Shown: piece by piece, positions 54,533 to 63,707 of the stretch
Layout: each line of letters begins with the position of its first letter
Numbering within the stretch: the stretch's first letter is position 1
Source: Clostridium collagenovorans DSM 3089
GTDB taxonomy: Bacteria; Bacillota; Clostridia; Clostridiales; Clostridiaceae
Direction of reading: 5' to 3'
Assembly: GCF_900130005.1 (NCBI RefSeq)
Contig: NZ_FQXP01000007.1
Span: forward strand, 62,001-126,000
DNA length: 64,000 nt
Translations under genes and position numbers: made by a program
Notes under the pieces: generated by a model
Told to the model about the DNA's origin: nothing
Databases searched by the model: none
Seen by the model: the letters and a program-made list of their open reading frames with translations, nothing else

Positions 54533-54564
54533 GTTATTTATCAAATATATATTTGATAAATAAC
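54533..54564. repeat. 32-bp perfect palindrome
   Basis: GTTATTTATCAAATATATAT continues as its own complement without spacer. It lies about 75 bp upstream of the DUF3794-like gene in a 400-bp gap where no gene is visible. It could be an operator or a terminator-like hairpin. Confidence 0.6.
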
Positions 54565-54834
54565 AACAAAAACTTATATACCAGCTAATAACCAGTATAT
54601 GATTCATATGACTTTAAGTTACTTTTTAATACAAATTACTACAAATTGAAGTTTTATATATTAATATAAGGTTTTATACTTACAATTACTAAATGCTCAT
54701 AAAAATTATTAATACTATTTATCTATATCCCTTTTTAAACCCTATAAATTTACTCTTCATAACAAAATAAAAAATTACATAGTCCCACTAATTTATCTTT
54801 ACATATATTAAGAACTACTCTTCATAAAAAACAA

Positions 54835-54873
54835 AAGATTACATAATCCTTATAATAAGAATCCTGTAATCTT
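54835..54873 (-). terminator. Terminator after the Gly/Ser-rich gene
   Basis: AAGATTAC and GTAATCTT close a hairpin with inner CTTATAATAAG symmetry. On the minus strand TTTTGTTTTTTATG follows. It starts three bases after the stop. Confidence 0.72.
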
Positions 54874-54875
54874 AA

Positions 54876-55472
54876 TTAAGTACTACCTTTTAAATGTTTT
54901 ATTTCCTTCTTTAAACTCTCAACTTCACACACTAAAGCATTTACACATTGAGTAAGTTCTCTTATCTGATTTTCATAATCTACGTTACTAGGGTTACTGC
55001 TCGTATTGGATGCTCCCGAGGCAGTTCCCCCAGTTGATGATGTTGAACTTGATGAACTTCCACTCCCCTGTGTATTGCTAGTACAATATGGATTTACTAT
55101 ATTTCTATTTTTTCTATTATAATATCTCCCTGGCCCTGTTTGAAAATATTGCTGTTGTGAGTTATAAGTTAAAATAACTTGCCCTATTAGTTCAAACCAG
55201 TTTCCTATAGCATTCTGTACATTAAAGGGTAAATTACCCGCCATAACATCTCCTATAACTTCTCCCATTATAATAAATAACTCAGGATTTAAATCTTGAA
55301 ATCCAAAGGGTATATCCTCACACCCCTCTGTACTATTTGTGTTACCTCCTTGAGTTCCACCTTGCCCACTACTTTGCCCGGCACCTTGGTTATTGGGATT
55401 GCTTCCGTTGCCTACATTAAATATACAATTTTTTATAAACTCATTAAAACCATCTAATCCCTTAAAATCCAT
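54876..55472 (-). CDS. Gly/Ser-rich protein with conserved core, probable spore protein
   Basis: About 198 residues. A low-complexity Gly/Gln/Asn stretch (about 22-48) is followed by a well-ordered core, NPELFIIMGEVIGDVMAGNL then PFNVQNAIGNWFELIGQVIL and QQYFQTGPGRYYN. Next come a Ser/Thr/Gly-rich linker and a C-terminal coiled coil with two Cys (LTQCVNALVCEVESLKKEI). No signal peptide. From memory, similar NLPFNVQNAxGNW cores occur in clostridial hypothetical proteins, but I cannot name the family. The context suggests spore surface assembly. The ATG after AGAGGTG is preferred over an overlapping GTG. Confidence 0.6.
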   Translation of the reverse strand: MDFKGLDGFNEFIKNCIFNVGNGSNPNNQGAGQSSGQGGTQGGNTNSTEGCEDIPFGFQDLNPELFIIMGEVIGDVMAGNLPFNVQNAIGNWFELIGQVILTYNSQQQYFQTGPGRYYNRKNRNIVNPYCTSNTQGSGSSSSSTSSTGGTASGASNTSSNPSNVDYENQIRELTQCVNALVCEVESLKKEIKHLKGST

Positions 55473-55628
55473 TAGCACCTCTTTAAATAAATTAGTTTAC
55501 TTATTATATTATTCACTAAAGCTACTTTATGATAACAATATTAATAAGATACGTTTTAGATACGTTTTAAATAACCCTTTATTTTTAAAATTATTATATA
55601 TTAATCATAACTATCCTTACACAAAAAT

Positions 55629-55675
55629 AGCAGACTCTTAAGTTATCTATTTTTGCTTATAACTTAAAATCTGCT
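55629..55675 (-). terminator. Terminator of the vWA protein gene
   Basis: AGCAGACTCTTAAGTTAT pairs with ATAACTTAAAATCTGCT with one wobble and one mismatch. TATTTTTG follows on the minus strand. It lies 38 bp after the stop codon. Confidence 0.82.
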
Positions 55676-55712
55676 ATTTAAATCTATTTCTTTATGAATT
55701 TAAAACTTAAAT

Positions 55713-57698
55713 CTATTTTCTTTTTCTCATCATTCCTAAACCTAAACTACTTAAAGATATAAGGCCTAATGCCAAATACTGCGCGGCTCCAAAATCCCCT
55801 GTTTTAGGACTATCTTTTTGCTTCACAAAGCTATTCTCTTTCTTCTTAGATTCCTTCTTAGGAGTTACTTTGGCTACCCCTTCTTCTTTTTTTATTGCCG
55901 GATCTACTGTAACAATTATTTTCTTAATAGCTTTACCACCATTACTATCTACTACCTCATAGGTTATTTCATATTTACCTACTTTATTGGTATCTACACT
56001 TCCTAATACTTTTATATTTTCCTTAGGAATTATTCCGTCTTCCTTATCCTCTGCCGTCACTAATTCTAAAGCTTCGAACTTGTCCCCTTCTTTTATAGTT
56101 ACATCCTCTGCTTTAATAATTGGTATACTATTGATTAACTGCATTTTCGGAACTACTGTAACAGTGATTCTCTTTATTGCTTTTGCACCATTACTATCCG
56201 TTACCTCGTAGGTTATTTCATACTTCCCTACTTTATTGGTATCTACTTTTCCTAGCACCTTTATGTTTCCACTAGGAATTATTCCGTCTTCCTTATCCTC
56301 TGCTGTCACTAGTTTTAGGGCATCAAACTTATCCCCTTCTTTTATAGTTACATCTTCAGCTCTTATATTCGGTATATTATTAAGCTTCTGTGGTATCTTT
56401 CTTACTATGTTATAAGATACTTCAAAACGTCTATCACCTATATTATTAACATGCCATTCTATAGCATTATTATTTACTATTTCTTTAATTCCCTCTACAG
56501 AACATTTAAAGGACCCTGGCACAATGGAGTACCCCTGTTCTACAGTATCTTTTAAATTATAATTAAAAGATCTAATATCACTACTTACTTCTCTTAAATT
56601 CTTCGTTAACTGAGCTAAATCCCCCGCATAGGAAAACTTACTTTCATCAGATGCCATCATCCTAAATAAACTCTCATTTTCCTTTGTGTCCTCTAAAAAC
56701 TCTCTATAATTAGAGCTTCCAATTTGCTCATTATTCAAAAACATAGAGTATACTTTATATCCCTTATTTTTAATAGAATTAATTCTTTGCTCAATTAAAT
56801 ATCTTAAATCATAAAACTCTGCCTTAGAATTATCATACACTCTTCCTTTTAATAAGGCATTAGTGTTTATATAGCTAGTATCAATAACTTTCTTTTCTGC
56901 TCCTGGATAATCTCCTAACTCCTTACTAAGTTTAGAAGTTTCTCTATCATACTCTTCAAAATCAATTTCATCATTATTTAGCTTTTTATTTAATTCATCT
57001 ATTTTATTTTTAATGACACTACCCGGATAATAATTGGAATGTTCACCATAATAGTTTCCTGTTGCGGAATAATAATAATCCCTTTCAGGTCCAATATTAG
57101 GATGTCCATCACCTAATACAATTAATATTTTTTCATCAGCATCAGCTCTTGAATTATTATCTAAATCTTCTTCAGCCTTAGCTAGTCCATCTAATAAAGG
57201 AGTAAACCCTCCAGCCTTTATGGAATTCACAGCTTCCATAGCTGCATTTAAATCCTTACCTAATGGGTATATTGTCTTTATGCTTGTCTCACTTTTTATT
57301 TCTAAATCATTTTTACCATATATAACAGATGGTCCTTTAAACACTGTTATACCAACTCTATCATAATTTCCATCTACTCCAGAAATAAATTTATTTATAA
57401 TATTTTTTGCCTGCTGCATGTTCTCATCTTTTTCCTTCATGGAACCCGAAGCATCAATTAAAATTTCAATATCAACCTTCTTTTTCTGAGGAATATCATC
57501 AAGATTTTTCTCTACTGTCAGTGTTACCTTTTTTTCCTCTTCCAAATCAGTTTTTCTTACCTGTTCAACTTTTTTCACTGCACTATCCCAATTTTCTTCT
57601 GCAAACACAGTGCCACAATTTCCTATCAAACTTCCAATCATTGCAACAACTGCAACAAAACTTATGTATATCTTATTTTTCTTGCTCTTTAATTTCAT
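55713..57698 (-). CDS. Cell-wall-anchored vWA surface protein (SPKTG)
   Basis: 661 residues. The signal peptide ends near VFA/EEN (about 33). A vWA domain starts at about 75 with the MIDAS motif DASGS (Asp82, Ser84, Ser86) and continues to about 385. Then come two nearly identical Ig-like (DUF5011-type) repeats of about 78 residues, each with AEDVTIKEGDKFxAL and NKVGKYEITYEV. The C-terminus has SPKTG at 630, a hydrophobic segment and MRKRK, a sortase signal of the SPKTG type used by some clostridial class B-like sortases. It is probably an adhesin or matrix-binding protein. GGGGGAGA precedes the ATG. Confidence 0.88.
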   Translation of the reverse strand: MKLKSKKNKIYISFVAVVAMIGSLIGNCGTVFAEENWDSAVKKVEQVRKTDLEEEKKVTLTVEKNLDDIPQKKKVDIEILIDASGSMKEKDENMQQAKNIINKFISGVDGNYDRVGITVFKGPSVIYGKNDLEIKSETSIKTIYPLGKDLNAAMEAVNSIKAGGFTPLLDGLAKAEEDLDNNSRADADEKILIVLGDGHPNIGPERDYYYSATGNYYGEHSNYYPGSVIKNKIDELNKKLNNDEIDFEEYDRETSKLSKELGDYPGAEKKVIDTSYINTNALLKGRVYDNSKAEFYDLRYLIEQRINSIKNKGYKVYSMFLNNEQIGSSNYREFLEDTKENESLFRMMASDESKFSYAGDLAQLTKNLREVSSDIRSFNYNLKDTVEQGYSIVPGSFKCSVEGIKEIVNNNAIEWHVNNIGDRRFEVSYNIVRKIPQKLNNIPNIRAEDVTIKEGDKFDALKLVTAEDKEDGIIPSGNIKVLGKVDTNKVGKYEITYEVTDSNGAKAIKRITVTVVPKMQLINSIPIIKAEDVTIKEGDKFEALELVTAEDKEDGIIPKENIKVLGSVDTNKVGKYEITYEVVDSNGGKAIKKIIVTVDPAIKKEEGVAKVTPKKESKKKENSFVKQKDSPKTGDFGAAQYLALGLISLSSLGLGMMRKRK

Positions 57699-58188
57699 TC
57701 CGTCTCCCCCTTTGTACTGACAAATATTATTATAACATTTTTTTCCATATACGCAAGAACTTTTTTACCATTTTTATGGAAATTTTTGTTTCCCCCTCTC
57801 TTTCCACATATTATTCTAAAACAATTTATATATATAGCACCTAAATTTTTTCTTAATTCTATTTGGGTCTATTGACTTTAATCTTATTTATTGCAAATTA
57901 ACATATTAACTTTGTATAATAAAAGATATATTGAACTATTGTCCAAAATATTTAGTATAAGATATATTTAAATTAAGCTATTTTAGCTTATTATGTTTTA
58001 ATCATTAAACTTTTTAGTATTTAAGAAACTTATTATACTGTGATAACTTTCAACTTCATAATACTCAAAGCTTTATCATATTTTAATAAGCTCTTTAATG
58101 ATTAAAAGGGATTAAGATAAAATTTACGTGAAAATAAAATAGCTTGTTATACCTCACAAATAACTAAAAGAAGTGAAAGGAGGATTTA
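57699..58188. other. Intergenic stretch without a supported gene
   Basis: About 490 AT-rich bases between the divergent vWA gene and the two-component operon. Both promoters must lie here. One minus-strand T-rich stretch near 57720-57800 precedes the vWA gene. No gene was recognised. Confidence 0.4.
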
Positions 58189-58224
58189 GTGAGTGACCAT
58201 CTTTACCAAAGTTGCTCTCGCTAA
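58189..58224 (+). CDS. Possible 11-residue leader peptide of the two-component operon
   Basis: AAAGGAGG is followed six bases later by GTG and 11 codons (MSDHLYQSCSR) ending in TAA. This TAA lies inside the AAGGA site of the response regulator gene, so the two could be translationally coupled. The 17 bases up to the GTG are identical to those before the upstream frame at 20225. Confidence 0.35.
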   Translation: MSDHLYQSCSR

Positions 58225-58233
58225 GGATATGCT

Positions 58234-58899
58234 ATGAAAATTTTAATCGCTGATGATGACGAAAGAATTTTACGTTTACTATACGACTACTTGAGTTTTA
58301 ATAAATACAATGTATTAACAGCTAAGGATGGCGAAGAAGCTCTTACCATCTTTAAACGTGAAACTATAGATTTAGTACTACTTGATGTTATGATGCCTAT
58401 TTATGATGGATGGATTGTTTGTAAAGAAATTCGTAAAACATCAGACGTTCCTATAATCATGCTTACAGCTAAGGACAGTGATTTAGACGAACTATTTGGC
58501 TTTGATATTGGTGCAGATGATTACATATCCAAGCCATTTAACATAACTTTATTGCTCGCTAGAATAAAGAGATTATTTAAAAGTAACTCCAAGGATAATG
58601 AACTAAACACATTAAAATATAGGGGCATTGAGATATTTGAAGATAACCACGTTGTAAAAATTGATAATGAAATAATAGACCTTAATCCTAAGGAATTTGA
58701 CTTATTAGTTTACTTTATAAAAAGCGCCAATATAGTTTTAAGTAGAGATTCACTTCTTAAAAATATTTGGGGTAACGACTACTTTGGAGATACTAGAACT
58801 GTTGATACTCATATTAATAGGCTAAGAAACAAACTAGGTCTTTACTCTACCTGCCTAAAAACCGTACGTGGTTTTGGCTATAAGTTAGGTGAAGAATAA
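58234..58899 (+). CDS. OmpR-family response regulator
   Basis: 221 residues. The receiver domain has the acidic pocket DDD at 7-9, phosphoacceptor Asp51 in LLDVMMP, Thr in MLTAKD and Lys in SKPFN. The C-terminal winged helix has LNPKEFDLLVYF, TRTVDTHINRLRNKLG and TVRGFGYKLGEE, typical of OmpR/PhoB DNA binding. AAGGATA precedes the ATG. Its stop overlaps the kinase start in TAATG. Candidate binding sites are the TGTGACAT direct repeats downstream of the kinase gene. Confidence 0.93.
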   Translation: MKILIADDDERILRLLYDYLSFNKYNVLTAKDGEEALTIFKRETIDLVLLDVMMPIYDGWIVCKEIRKTSDVPIIMLTAKDSDLDELFGFDIGADDYISKPFNITLLLARIKRLFKSNSKDNELNTLKYRGIEIFEDNHVVKIDNEIIDLNPKEFDLLVYFIKSANIVLSRDSLLKNIWGNDYFGDTRTVDTHINRLRNKLGLYSTCLKTVRGFGYKLGEE

Positions 58900-60356
58900 T
58901 GAAATCCATTAGAGTTAAATTATTTATAGGCATAACATTAATACTTAGTATATTTTTTAGCGGCGTTTTAATATATGGTTTAAACTTTAAAAATTATTTT
59001 CAAAAGGAAAAGTTTCATGAAATGGAAAGTGTTATTTCATCCATAGAAGAACATTTACCTAATGCCTCCAACGAAGATTTAATAAACTTAGTAGATTCTC
59101 TTTCTACTACATACAATGTTCAAATAGATATAAAGGATGCTTTAACAGAGAGGGCTATTTACAGTACTCATAAAATAGGTCGTAATTCTAACATGAATAA
59201 TGCAGGTATGCTTAAAAATAGATTTGAAATTTTAAAGAATTTGGGAGTTAAAAATAAAATATCTCGTGAACTTCTTCGTGATAAATCTACTGGTATTGAT
59301 TTTTTAACTTCCTCAAAGGCAATTAAATCCACAGAATATTCTGTTGTAGTGAGAACCCCTATTAGTGTTATGGATGATGCTGTAAAGAAATCTGTAAGTT
59401 TTCTTATGCTTATTTTTCTTCCCATAACTATAATAGTTTTATTAGCAGTTGTTTTATTTTCTAAAACTTTTACAAAGCCAATTATAGAAATAACTAAAAA
59501 GACCTCTAAAATTAAGGATTTGAATTTTAGTGATGATTTAAATGTATTACGACAAGATGAATTAGGTGTCTTAGCAACTAGTGTAAATGACCTCTCTCAT
59601 AACATAGAGTTTACTTTAAAAGAATTAAATGAGAAAAACTTAGAGCTTGAAGAAATGATAAAAAGAGAGCAGCTTAATCATCACTTAAGTAAGAAGTTTG
59701 TCTCTGATATATCTCATGAACTTAAAAGTCCTATTTCTGTTATATCAGGTTATGCTCAGGCTTTGGAAGCTGGGTTTATGTCATCTAAAGAAGACTCTGA
59801 CTATTATATAAGTGTTATAAATGAAGAGTCCCAAAGAATGAGTGTAATAGTTAATGATTTACTTGATTTATACAAACTGCAATCAAAAACCTTTACTCTA
59901 AATTTAAAGAAAATAAACCTTTGTAATCTTGTAAAAAGCATAATTAAAAAGAATCAACTTATAATAGAAAATGAAAATATTAATCTTATTACTGAACTGG
60001 AAGAGGTAAATGTCATAGGCGATAAGGTTAGGTTAGAACAAGCTATTCAAAACTATATTAATAATGCTTTAAGTCACATTGATGATAATAAAATCTTAAA
60101 AATATCTATAAGCAAGGATACTACTTCTACTTATATATCAATTTATAATAGCGGTAAAAATATATCCAATGAAGATATGAGTACAATTTGGGAAAGGTTC
60201 GTTAGAGTTGATAAAGTACGTAATTATAAAGAAAATAGAGTTGGCCTTGGCTTATCCATTGTTTCTGAAATAGTTAAGCTACATAAGGGTACTTACGGTG
60301 TCTCTAATAAGGATAATGGAGTTGAGTTTTGGATCAAATTAGATTTATGTCTATAA
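58899..60356 (+). CDS. Membrane sensor histidine kinase
   Basis: 485 residues. First membrane segment about 8-28, an extracellular sensor region of about 140 residues, second membrane segment about 170-190, HAMP, then HisKA with H-box DISHELKSPISVISGYAQAL (His near 272). The HATPase domain has NYINNALSHIDD (N-box) and GLGLSIVSEIVKLHKG. All catalytic motifs look intact. It partners the upstream response regulator. The signal is unknown; the secreted protein encoded next may be part of the sensed process. Confidence 0.92.
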   Translation: MKSIRVKLFIGITLILSIFFSGVLIYGLNFKNYFQKEKFHEMESVISSIEEHLPNASNEDLINLVDSLSTTYNVQIDIKDALTERAIYSTHKIGRNSNMNNAGMLKNRFEILKNLGVKNKISRELLRDKSTGIDFLTSSKAIKSTEYSVVVRTPISVMDDAVKKSVSFLMLIFLPITIIVLLAVVLFSKTFTKPIIEITKKTSKIKDLNFSDDLNVLRQDELGVLATSVNDLSHNIEFTLKELNEKNLELEEMIKREQLNHHLSKKFVSDISHELKSPISVISGYAQALEAGFMSSKEDSDYYISVINEESQRMSVIVNDLLDLYKLQSKTFTLNLKKINLCNLVKSIIKKNQLIIENENINLITELEEVNVIGDKVRLEQAIQNYINNALSHIDDNKILKISISKDTTSTYISIYNSGKNISNEDMSTIWERFVRVDKVRNYKENRVGLGLSIVSEIVKLHKGTYGVSNKDNGVEFWIKLDLCL

Positions 60357-60363
60357 ATTCTTA

Positions 60364-60382
60364 ACTTCTTTGTTAAAGAAGT
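60364..60382 (+). terminator. Short hairpin after the kinase gene
   Basis: ACTTCTTT-GTT-AAAGAAGT, an 8-bp stem with a 3-base loop, beginning eight bases after the stop. The following T-run is weak. Confidence 0.5.
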
Positions 60383-60392
60383 ATTAGATTCT

Positions 60393-60411
60393 TGTGACAT
60401 TCCTGTGACAT
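60393..60411 (+). promoter_or_regulatory. Candidate response-regulator operator
   Basis: Two identical TGTGACAT half-sites with an 11-bp period, the geometry of OmpR/PhoB-type direct-repeat sites. It lies between the kinase gene and the secreted protein gene at 60644. Confidence 0.45.
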
Positions 60412-60643
60412 TACTACATTAAAATTTAGTTATAGAAAAGTTATTAAAACTTAATTTCTTATTTTTACACAATGACTAATACTTATATATTATTACCAAC
60501 TAAACTAAGCTTGGTAATATTAAAGCATATAAAACCACCCATTTTAGAATAGCTATAAAATAAGTACTTTACGTTATTGCGTGAAAATCAATACTATATT
60601 TCTACTATAACTAAATTTTATATTTTATGAGGAGGAATTTCAT

Positions 60644-61102
60644 ATGAAAAAATACGCACTAATTTTAGCACTAGCTGGAGCAGTAACAATTGGAGGAACA
60701 GCTTTAACTTATGCAAGCGACGCTCCTGTTCCTACAAATACAGAATGTACAAATACTTCTATAGCTAAGAATCATAAGGGAATCAACAAACTAATGAAGG
60801 AAGGTTTGTCCTTTGAAGATGCAAAACAAGAGATTCTAAAATATAAATTTGAAAGAGTTGATGCTGCTGTTGAACGTGGTGTTATAACTGCTGAAAGAGG
60901 CGAAGAAATCAAAGCTGAAATGAAAGCAAACTCTGATAAATGCACAACACCTGAAGAATTTAAGAATCTTCATGGTGGTTATGGACTAAATAAAGGACTA
61001 AAGGGAAAAGGGAAAGGTGACGGTTCTGGAAATGGTTCTGGTAAAATGAGAAGTCAAGGCAAGGGGCAAGGAGCTTGTACTCAAGTTACTGATAACCAAT
61101 AA
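60644..61102 (+). CDS. Small secreted protein, possible target of the two-component system
   Basis: 152 residues. The signal peptide ends near TYA/SDA (about 24). A helical middle (about 45-115) contains LMKEGLSFEDAKQEILKYKF and VERGVITAERGEEIKAEM, resembling DUF2680-type short helical repeats. The tail is rich in Gly and Lys (GLKGKGKGDGSGNGSG) and basic, with a final Cys. AGGAGGAA precedes the ATG. It stands alone after the two-component operon and before a large hairpin. The function is unknown; a regulated envelope-stress protein is a reasonable guess. Confidence 0.65.
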   Translation: MKKYALILALAGAVTIGGTALTYASDAPVPTNTECTNTSIAKNHKGINKLMKEGLSFEDAKQEILKYKFERVDAAVERGVITAERGEEIKAEMKANSDKCTTPEEFKNLHGGYGLNKGLKGKGKGDGSGNGSGKMRSQGKGQGACTQVTDNQ

Positions 61103-61137
61103 TACACATTTTAAAGCCTAAAACTTAATTAAAAACA

Positions 61138-61233
61138 AAGTGGTTGGATATTAAATCTATTCCTACAATATACACATTGAACGTAAAACCATTGTATGAA
61201 TTGTAGTACTAATCCTTAATACACCAACCACTT
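61138..61233 (+). terminator. Large multi-stem hairpin (dispersed element, copy 3, divergent)
   Basis: Outer arms AAGTGGTTGG and CCAACCACTT, then TATTAA/TTAATA, CTACAAT/ATTGTAG and ATACA/TGTAT. The order of stems resembles the elements at 20012 and 61898, but the primary sequence differs. It follows the small secreted protein gene. The rest of 61103-61538 shows no gene. Confidence 0.6.
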
Positions 61234-61562
61234 CTATATTTTATTAACTTGAAGTCATCTAACTTATGTAATATAACCCTCCTATCAGCCCTCATATACT
61301 AAATCAATCAAAATTTTATTTGTTTATTAATATTTATCAAAAAATAAATTAACTTATATTTTATAGATTTTAACGATACCATCTTCAAGTTATATTAACA
61401 TCATACATGCAATTCTCTTGACTTTTTACATTATTCGATTTTTTATTCAACAACCTTCATGGTGGATCATATTATAGAGTATAGATTTGTTTTATAAAAA
61501 CGTAAAACCTAAAGTTTTGTAAAACATTCTGCATTTTAATGCTCATTAAGGAGGTGTTTTTA

Positions 61563-61889
61563 ATGTGTGGTAGAGGTATTCTTTTCAATGTAAATGAAAA
61601 TATTGTTAAATGCGGTTTAGAATCTTCATATATAAGATTTGTCCGTGATCTTAATAGATATCTTCTTGCAAAATATCCTAATTTCTATTTAGGATTGCAA
61701 CTTTATAGAGATAGATCTATCCCAAATGTATTCCATGTTATAGCTGCATATAGAGATGTACCTGGTATATATGCTGTTGCTCCTATAATTTCTAAACGCA
61801 TAGGTGATATATATGAATCTGTATGGGGAAACTCTGTACAACGTACAAGCATAGTATCATTTCTTAACTCAAAGAAGATAAATTTATAG
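61563..61889 (+). CDS. Unrecognised 108-residue protein
   Basis: I chose the ATG after AAGGAGGTG; an ATG eight codons upstream lies before that site. The protein begins MCGRGILFNVNENIVKCGLE and is soluble, basic and rich in Arg, Tyr and Ile, without signal peptide or membrane segment. Segments such as SSYIRFVRDLNRYLLAKYPN and a C-terminal ESVWGNSVQRTSIVSFLN do not match a family I know. It stands alone between two large hairpins. The good start and protein-like composition make it a real gene. Confidence 0.6.
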   Translation: MCGRGILFNVNENIVKCGLESSYIRFVRDLNRYLLAKYPNFYLGLQLYRDRSIPNVFHVIAAYRDVPGIYAVAPIISKRIGDIYESVWGNSVQRTSIVSFLNSKKINL

Positions 61890-61897
61890 TAATATTA

Positions 61898-62005
61898 AAA
61901 AGGGTCATAGCACTAATAAACTCCTAGTTTAATATATTGTATTTATAAATCAACTTACAAATACAATATACTATGAGGTTATTCTTGTTGCTATCACCCT
62001 TTTTT
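61898..62005. terminator. Large multi-stem hairpin (dispersed element, copy 2)
   Basis: Stems from outside: AAAAAGGGT/ACCCTTTTT, ATAGCA/TGCTAT, AATAAACTC/GAGGTTATT and TATATTGTATTT/AAATACAATATA. It lies between convergent genes and has T-runs on both strands. Its plan matches copy 1 at 20012-20113, including ATTGTATTT/AAATACAAT and TTATTCTT on the 3' side. Confidence 0.75.
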
Positions 62006-62039
62006 AATTCATCATTTTTTCAAGTACTTAATATATATA

Positions 62040-63707
62040 CTATTTTTTATTTTTCTTTTTATTAAATATTAATCCTACTAATGAAGCTGCACCTAAGCCT
62101 ATATATCCCAATGCCCCAACATCTCCTGTTTTAGGACTTGAAGAGTTAGTATTGTTGTTTGGTTTTGCTTCTTCTGGCTTAGTAGTACCTGGTTTATTTT
62201 CATTTGGCTTAGTAGTTGAACTATTAAATGCTATTGGTTGAACTACTGAACCTGAGAATTTAGCTTCTACATTTCCAACCTTAACTTCTTCATTGAATTT
62301 ATAAGATTGTTCCTTCACAGTTTCATCAATATTTTCCCATTTAATTTTATTTGATTCAGAATCATAAGAACCATTTCCAGTTATATCTGTAGGTAAAGCA
62401 TTTTTACCTTCTAGATTTTTTATCTTATTTTCTAATTCAAACTTATCATTACAAGTTTGCTCTTGTAATTGTATTTTTTGATCTATTAAGTTTAAGTTCT
62501 TTAATTTACTCATACCACTTAATGGACTTATATCACTTATTTTATTATTATCTAAAAATAATCTTTCTAATTGATTTAAGTTACTTAATGCACTTACATC
62601 ACTTATTTTATTAAAATCTAAAAATAACTCTGTTAACTTAGTTAAATTCTTTAGTGGAGTTAAATCCTCTATTTCATTAACAGCTAAATCTAAAATTCCT
62701 AATTCAGTCATATTCTCTAACACTGATATATCCTTTAAATTTGAAGCCTTTAAAGATAACACTAATAATTGATTCATTTTTTTCAAAGCTGAAAAATCAC
62801 TTATAGGATTATTATCTAATTGTAAACTTAATATACTAGTTAAGCCCTCTAAAGGCTTTATATCAGTTATTTTATTTATTGATAAATCTAAAGCTGTTAA
62901 ACCAGTTAATTTTTGTAGTACATCTATATTGCTTATTTGATTATCACTTAGGCCTAAAAACCCTAATTGTGACATAGTACTTAAATCTTCAATGTTACTT
63001 ATATTATTAGAACCTAAAAGTAAAGCTTCTAACTTAGATAAACTTTTTATAACCTCTAAATTACTTATCTTATTTGAACTCAAATCCAAATACTGTAAGC
63101 CACTTAAATTTTTCAATGTATCTATATTTTCTATTTTGTTTTTAGATAAATTTAAAAATTTTATATTTTTTAATGATTCTATTGGTGTTATATCACTTAT
63201 ATTATTATTCTGTAAACTCAAAACTTCTAAGTTAGTTAGGACTTTTATTATTGATATATCAGGTGAGCCTATATCGTCTAATTGCAAGTTGCTCAAATTA
63301 ATACAGTATTGTAAGCCTTCTAAATTGCTTATATCAACACCCTCTATATCTATAGCTTCAATTGATTCTAATTGAGTTTTTGTTATATCGCTATCTGCTT
63401 CTTGGGATAAATGTTTGTTTAATTCTTTCTTTAAATTCTGATCTGGAATATTAATTATTTCCTCTGCTTCACTCTTCTCTTGAGTTTCCTCTATTTTATC
63501 TTCTGCTTTATTGGCATTTTCTACTTCGTCCATTTTGTCTTGAATAACTTTGTCAACTACATTTTGATTCTCTTCTAACTTAACTTCTTCTTTAATATCA
63601 GTATTAATATCCTCTGCGAAAACATTGATTTGTGAAACTTGAAATAACATTGCCGCCGACATTACACCAGCTAATGCTTTTTTACATTTTAACTTTTTGC
63701 TATTCAT
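62040..63707 (-). CDS. Cell-wall-anchored leucine-rich-repeat protein (SPKTG), internalin-like
   Basis: About 555 residues from the ATG after AGGAGG. The signal peptide ends near VFA/EDI (about 31). A Glu/Lys-rich linker and a short cap (LKKELNKHLSQEADSDITKT) lead to about 13 repeats of 21-22 residues of the type LxxLxxLxLSxNKISDIxxL (about 105-400). A beta-type domain follows, then a Pro/Asn/Lys-rich spacer and SPKTG with a hydrophobic segment and KKKNKK at the end. The same sorting signal occurs in the vWA protein at 55713, so one sortase may anchor both. A role in adhesion or protein binding is likely. Confidence 0.88.
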   Translation of the reverse strand: MNSKKLKCKKALAGVMSAAMLFQVSQINVFAEDINTDIKEEVKLEENQNVVDKVIQDKMDEVENANKAEDKIEETQEKSEAEEIINIPDQNLKKELNKHLSQEADSDITKTQLESIEAIDIEGVDISNLEGLQYCINLSNLQLDDIGSPDISIIKVLTNLEVLSLQNNNISDITPIESLKNIKFLNLSKNKIENIDTLKNLSGLQYLDLSSNKISNLEVIKSLSKLEALLLGSNNISNIEDLSTMSQLGFLGLSDNQISNIDVLQKLTGLTALDLSINKITDIKPLEGLTSILSLQLDNNPISDFSALKKMNQLLVLSLKASNLKDISVLENMTELGILDLAVNEIEDLTPLKNLTKLTELFLDFNKISDVSALSNLNQLERLFLDNNKISDISPLSGMSKLKNLNLIDQKIQLQEQTCNDKFELENKIKNLEGKNALPTDITGNGSYDSESNKIKWENIDETVKEQSYKFNEEVKVGNVEAKFSGSVVQPIAFNSSTTKPNENKPGTTKPEEAKPNNNTNSSSPKTGDVGALGYIGLGAASLVGLIFNKKKNKK

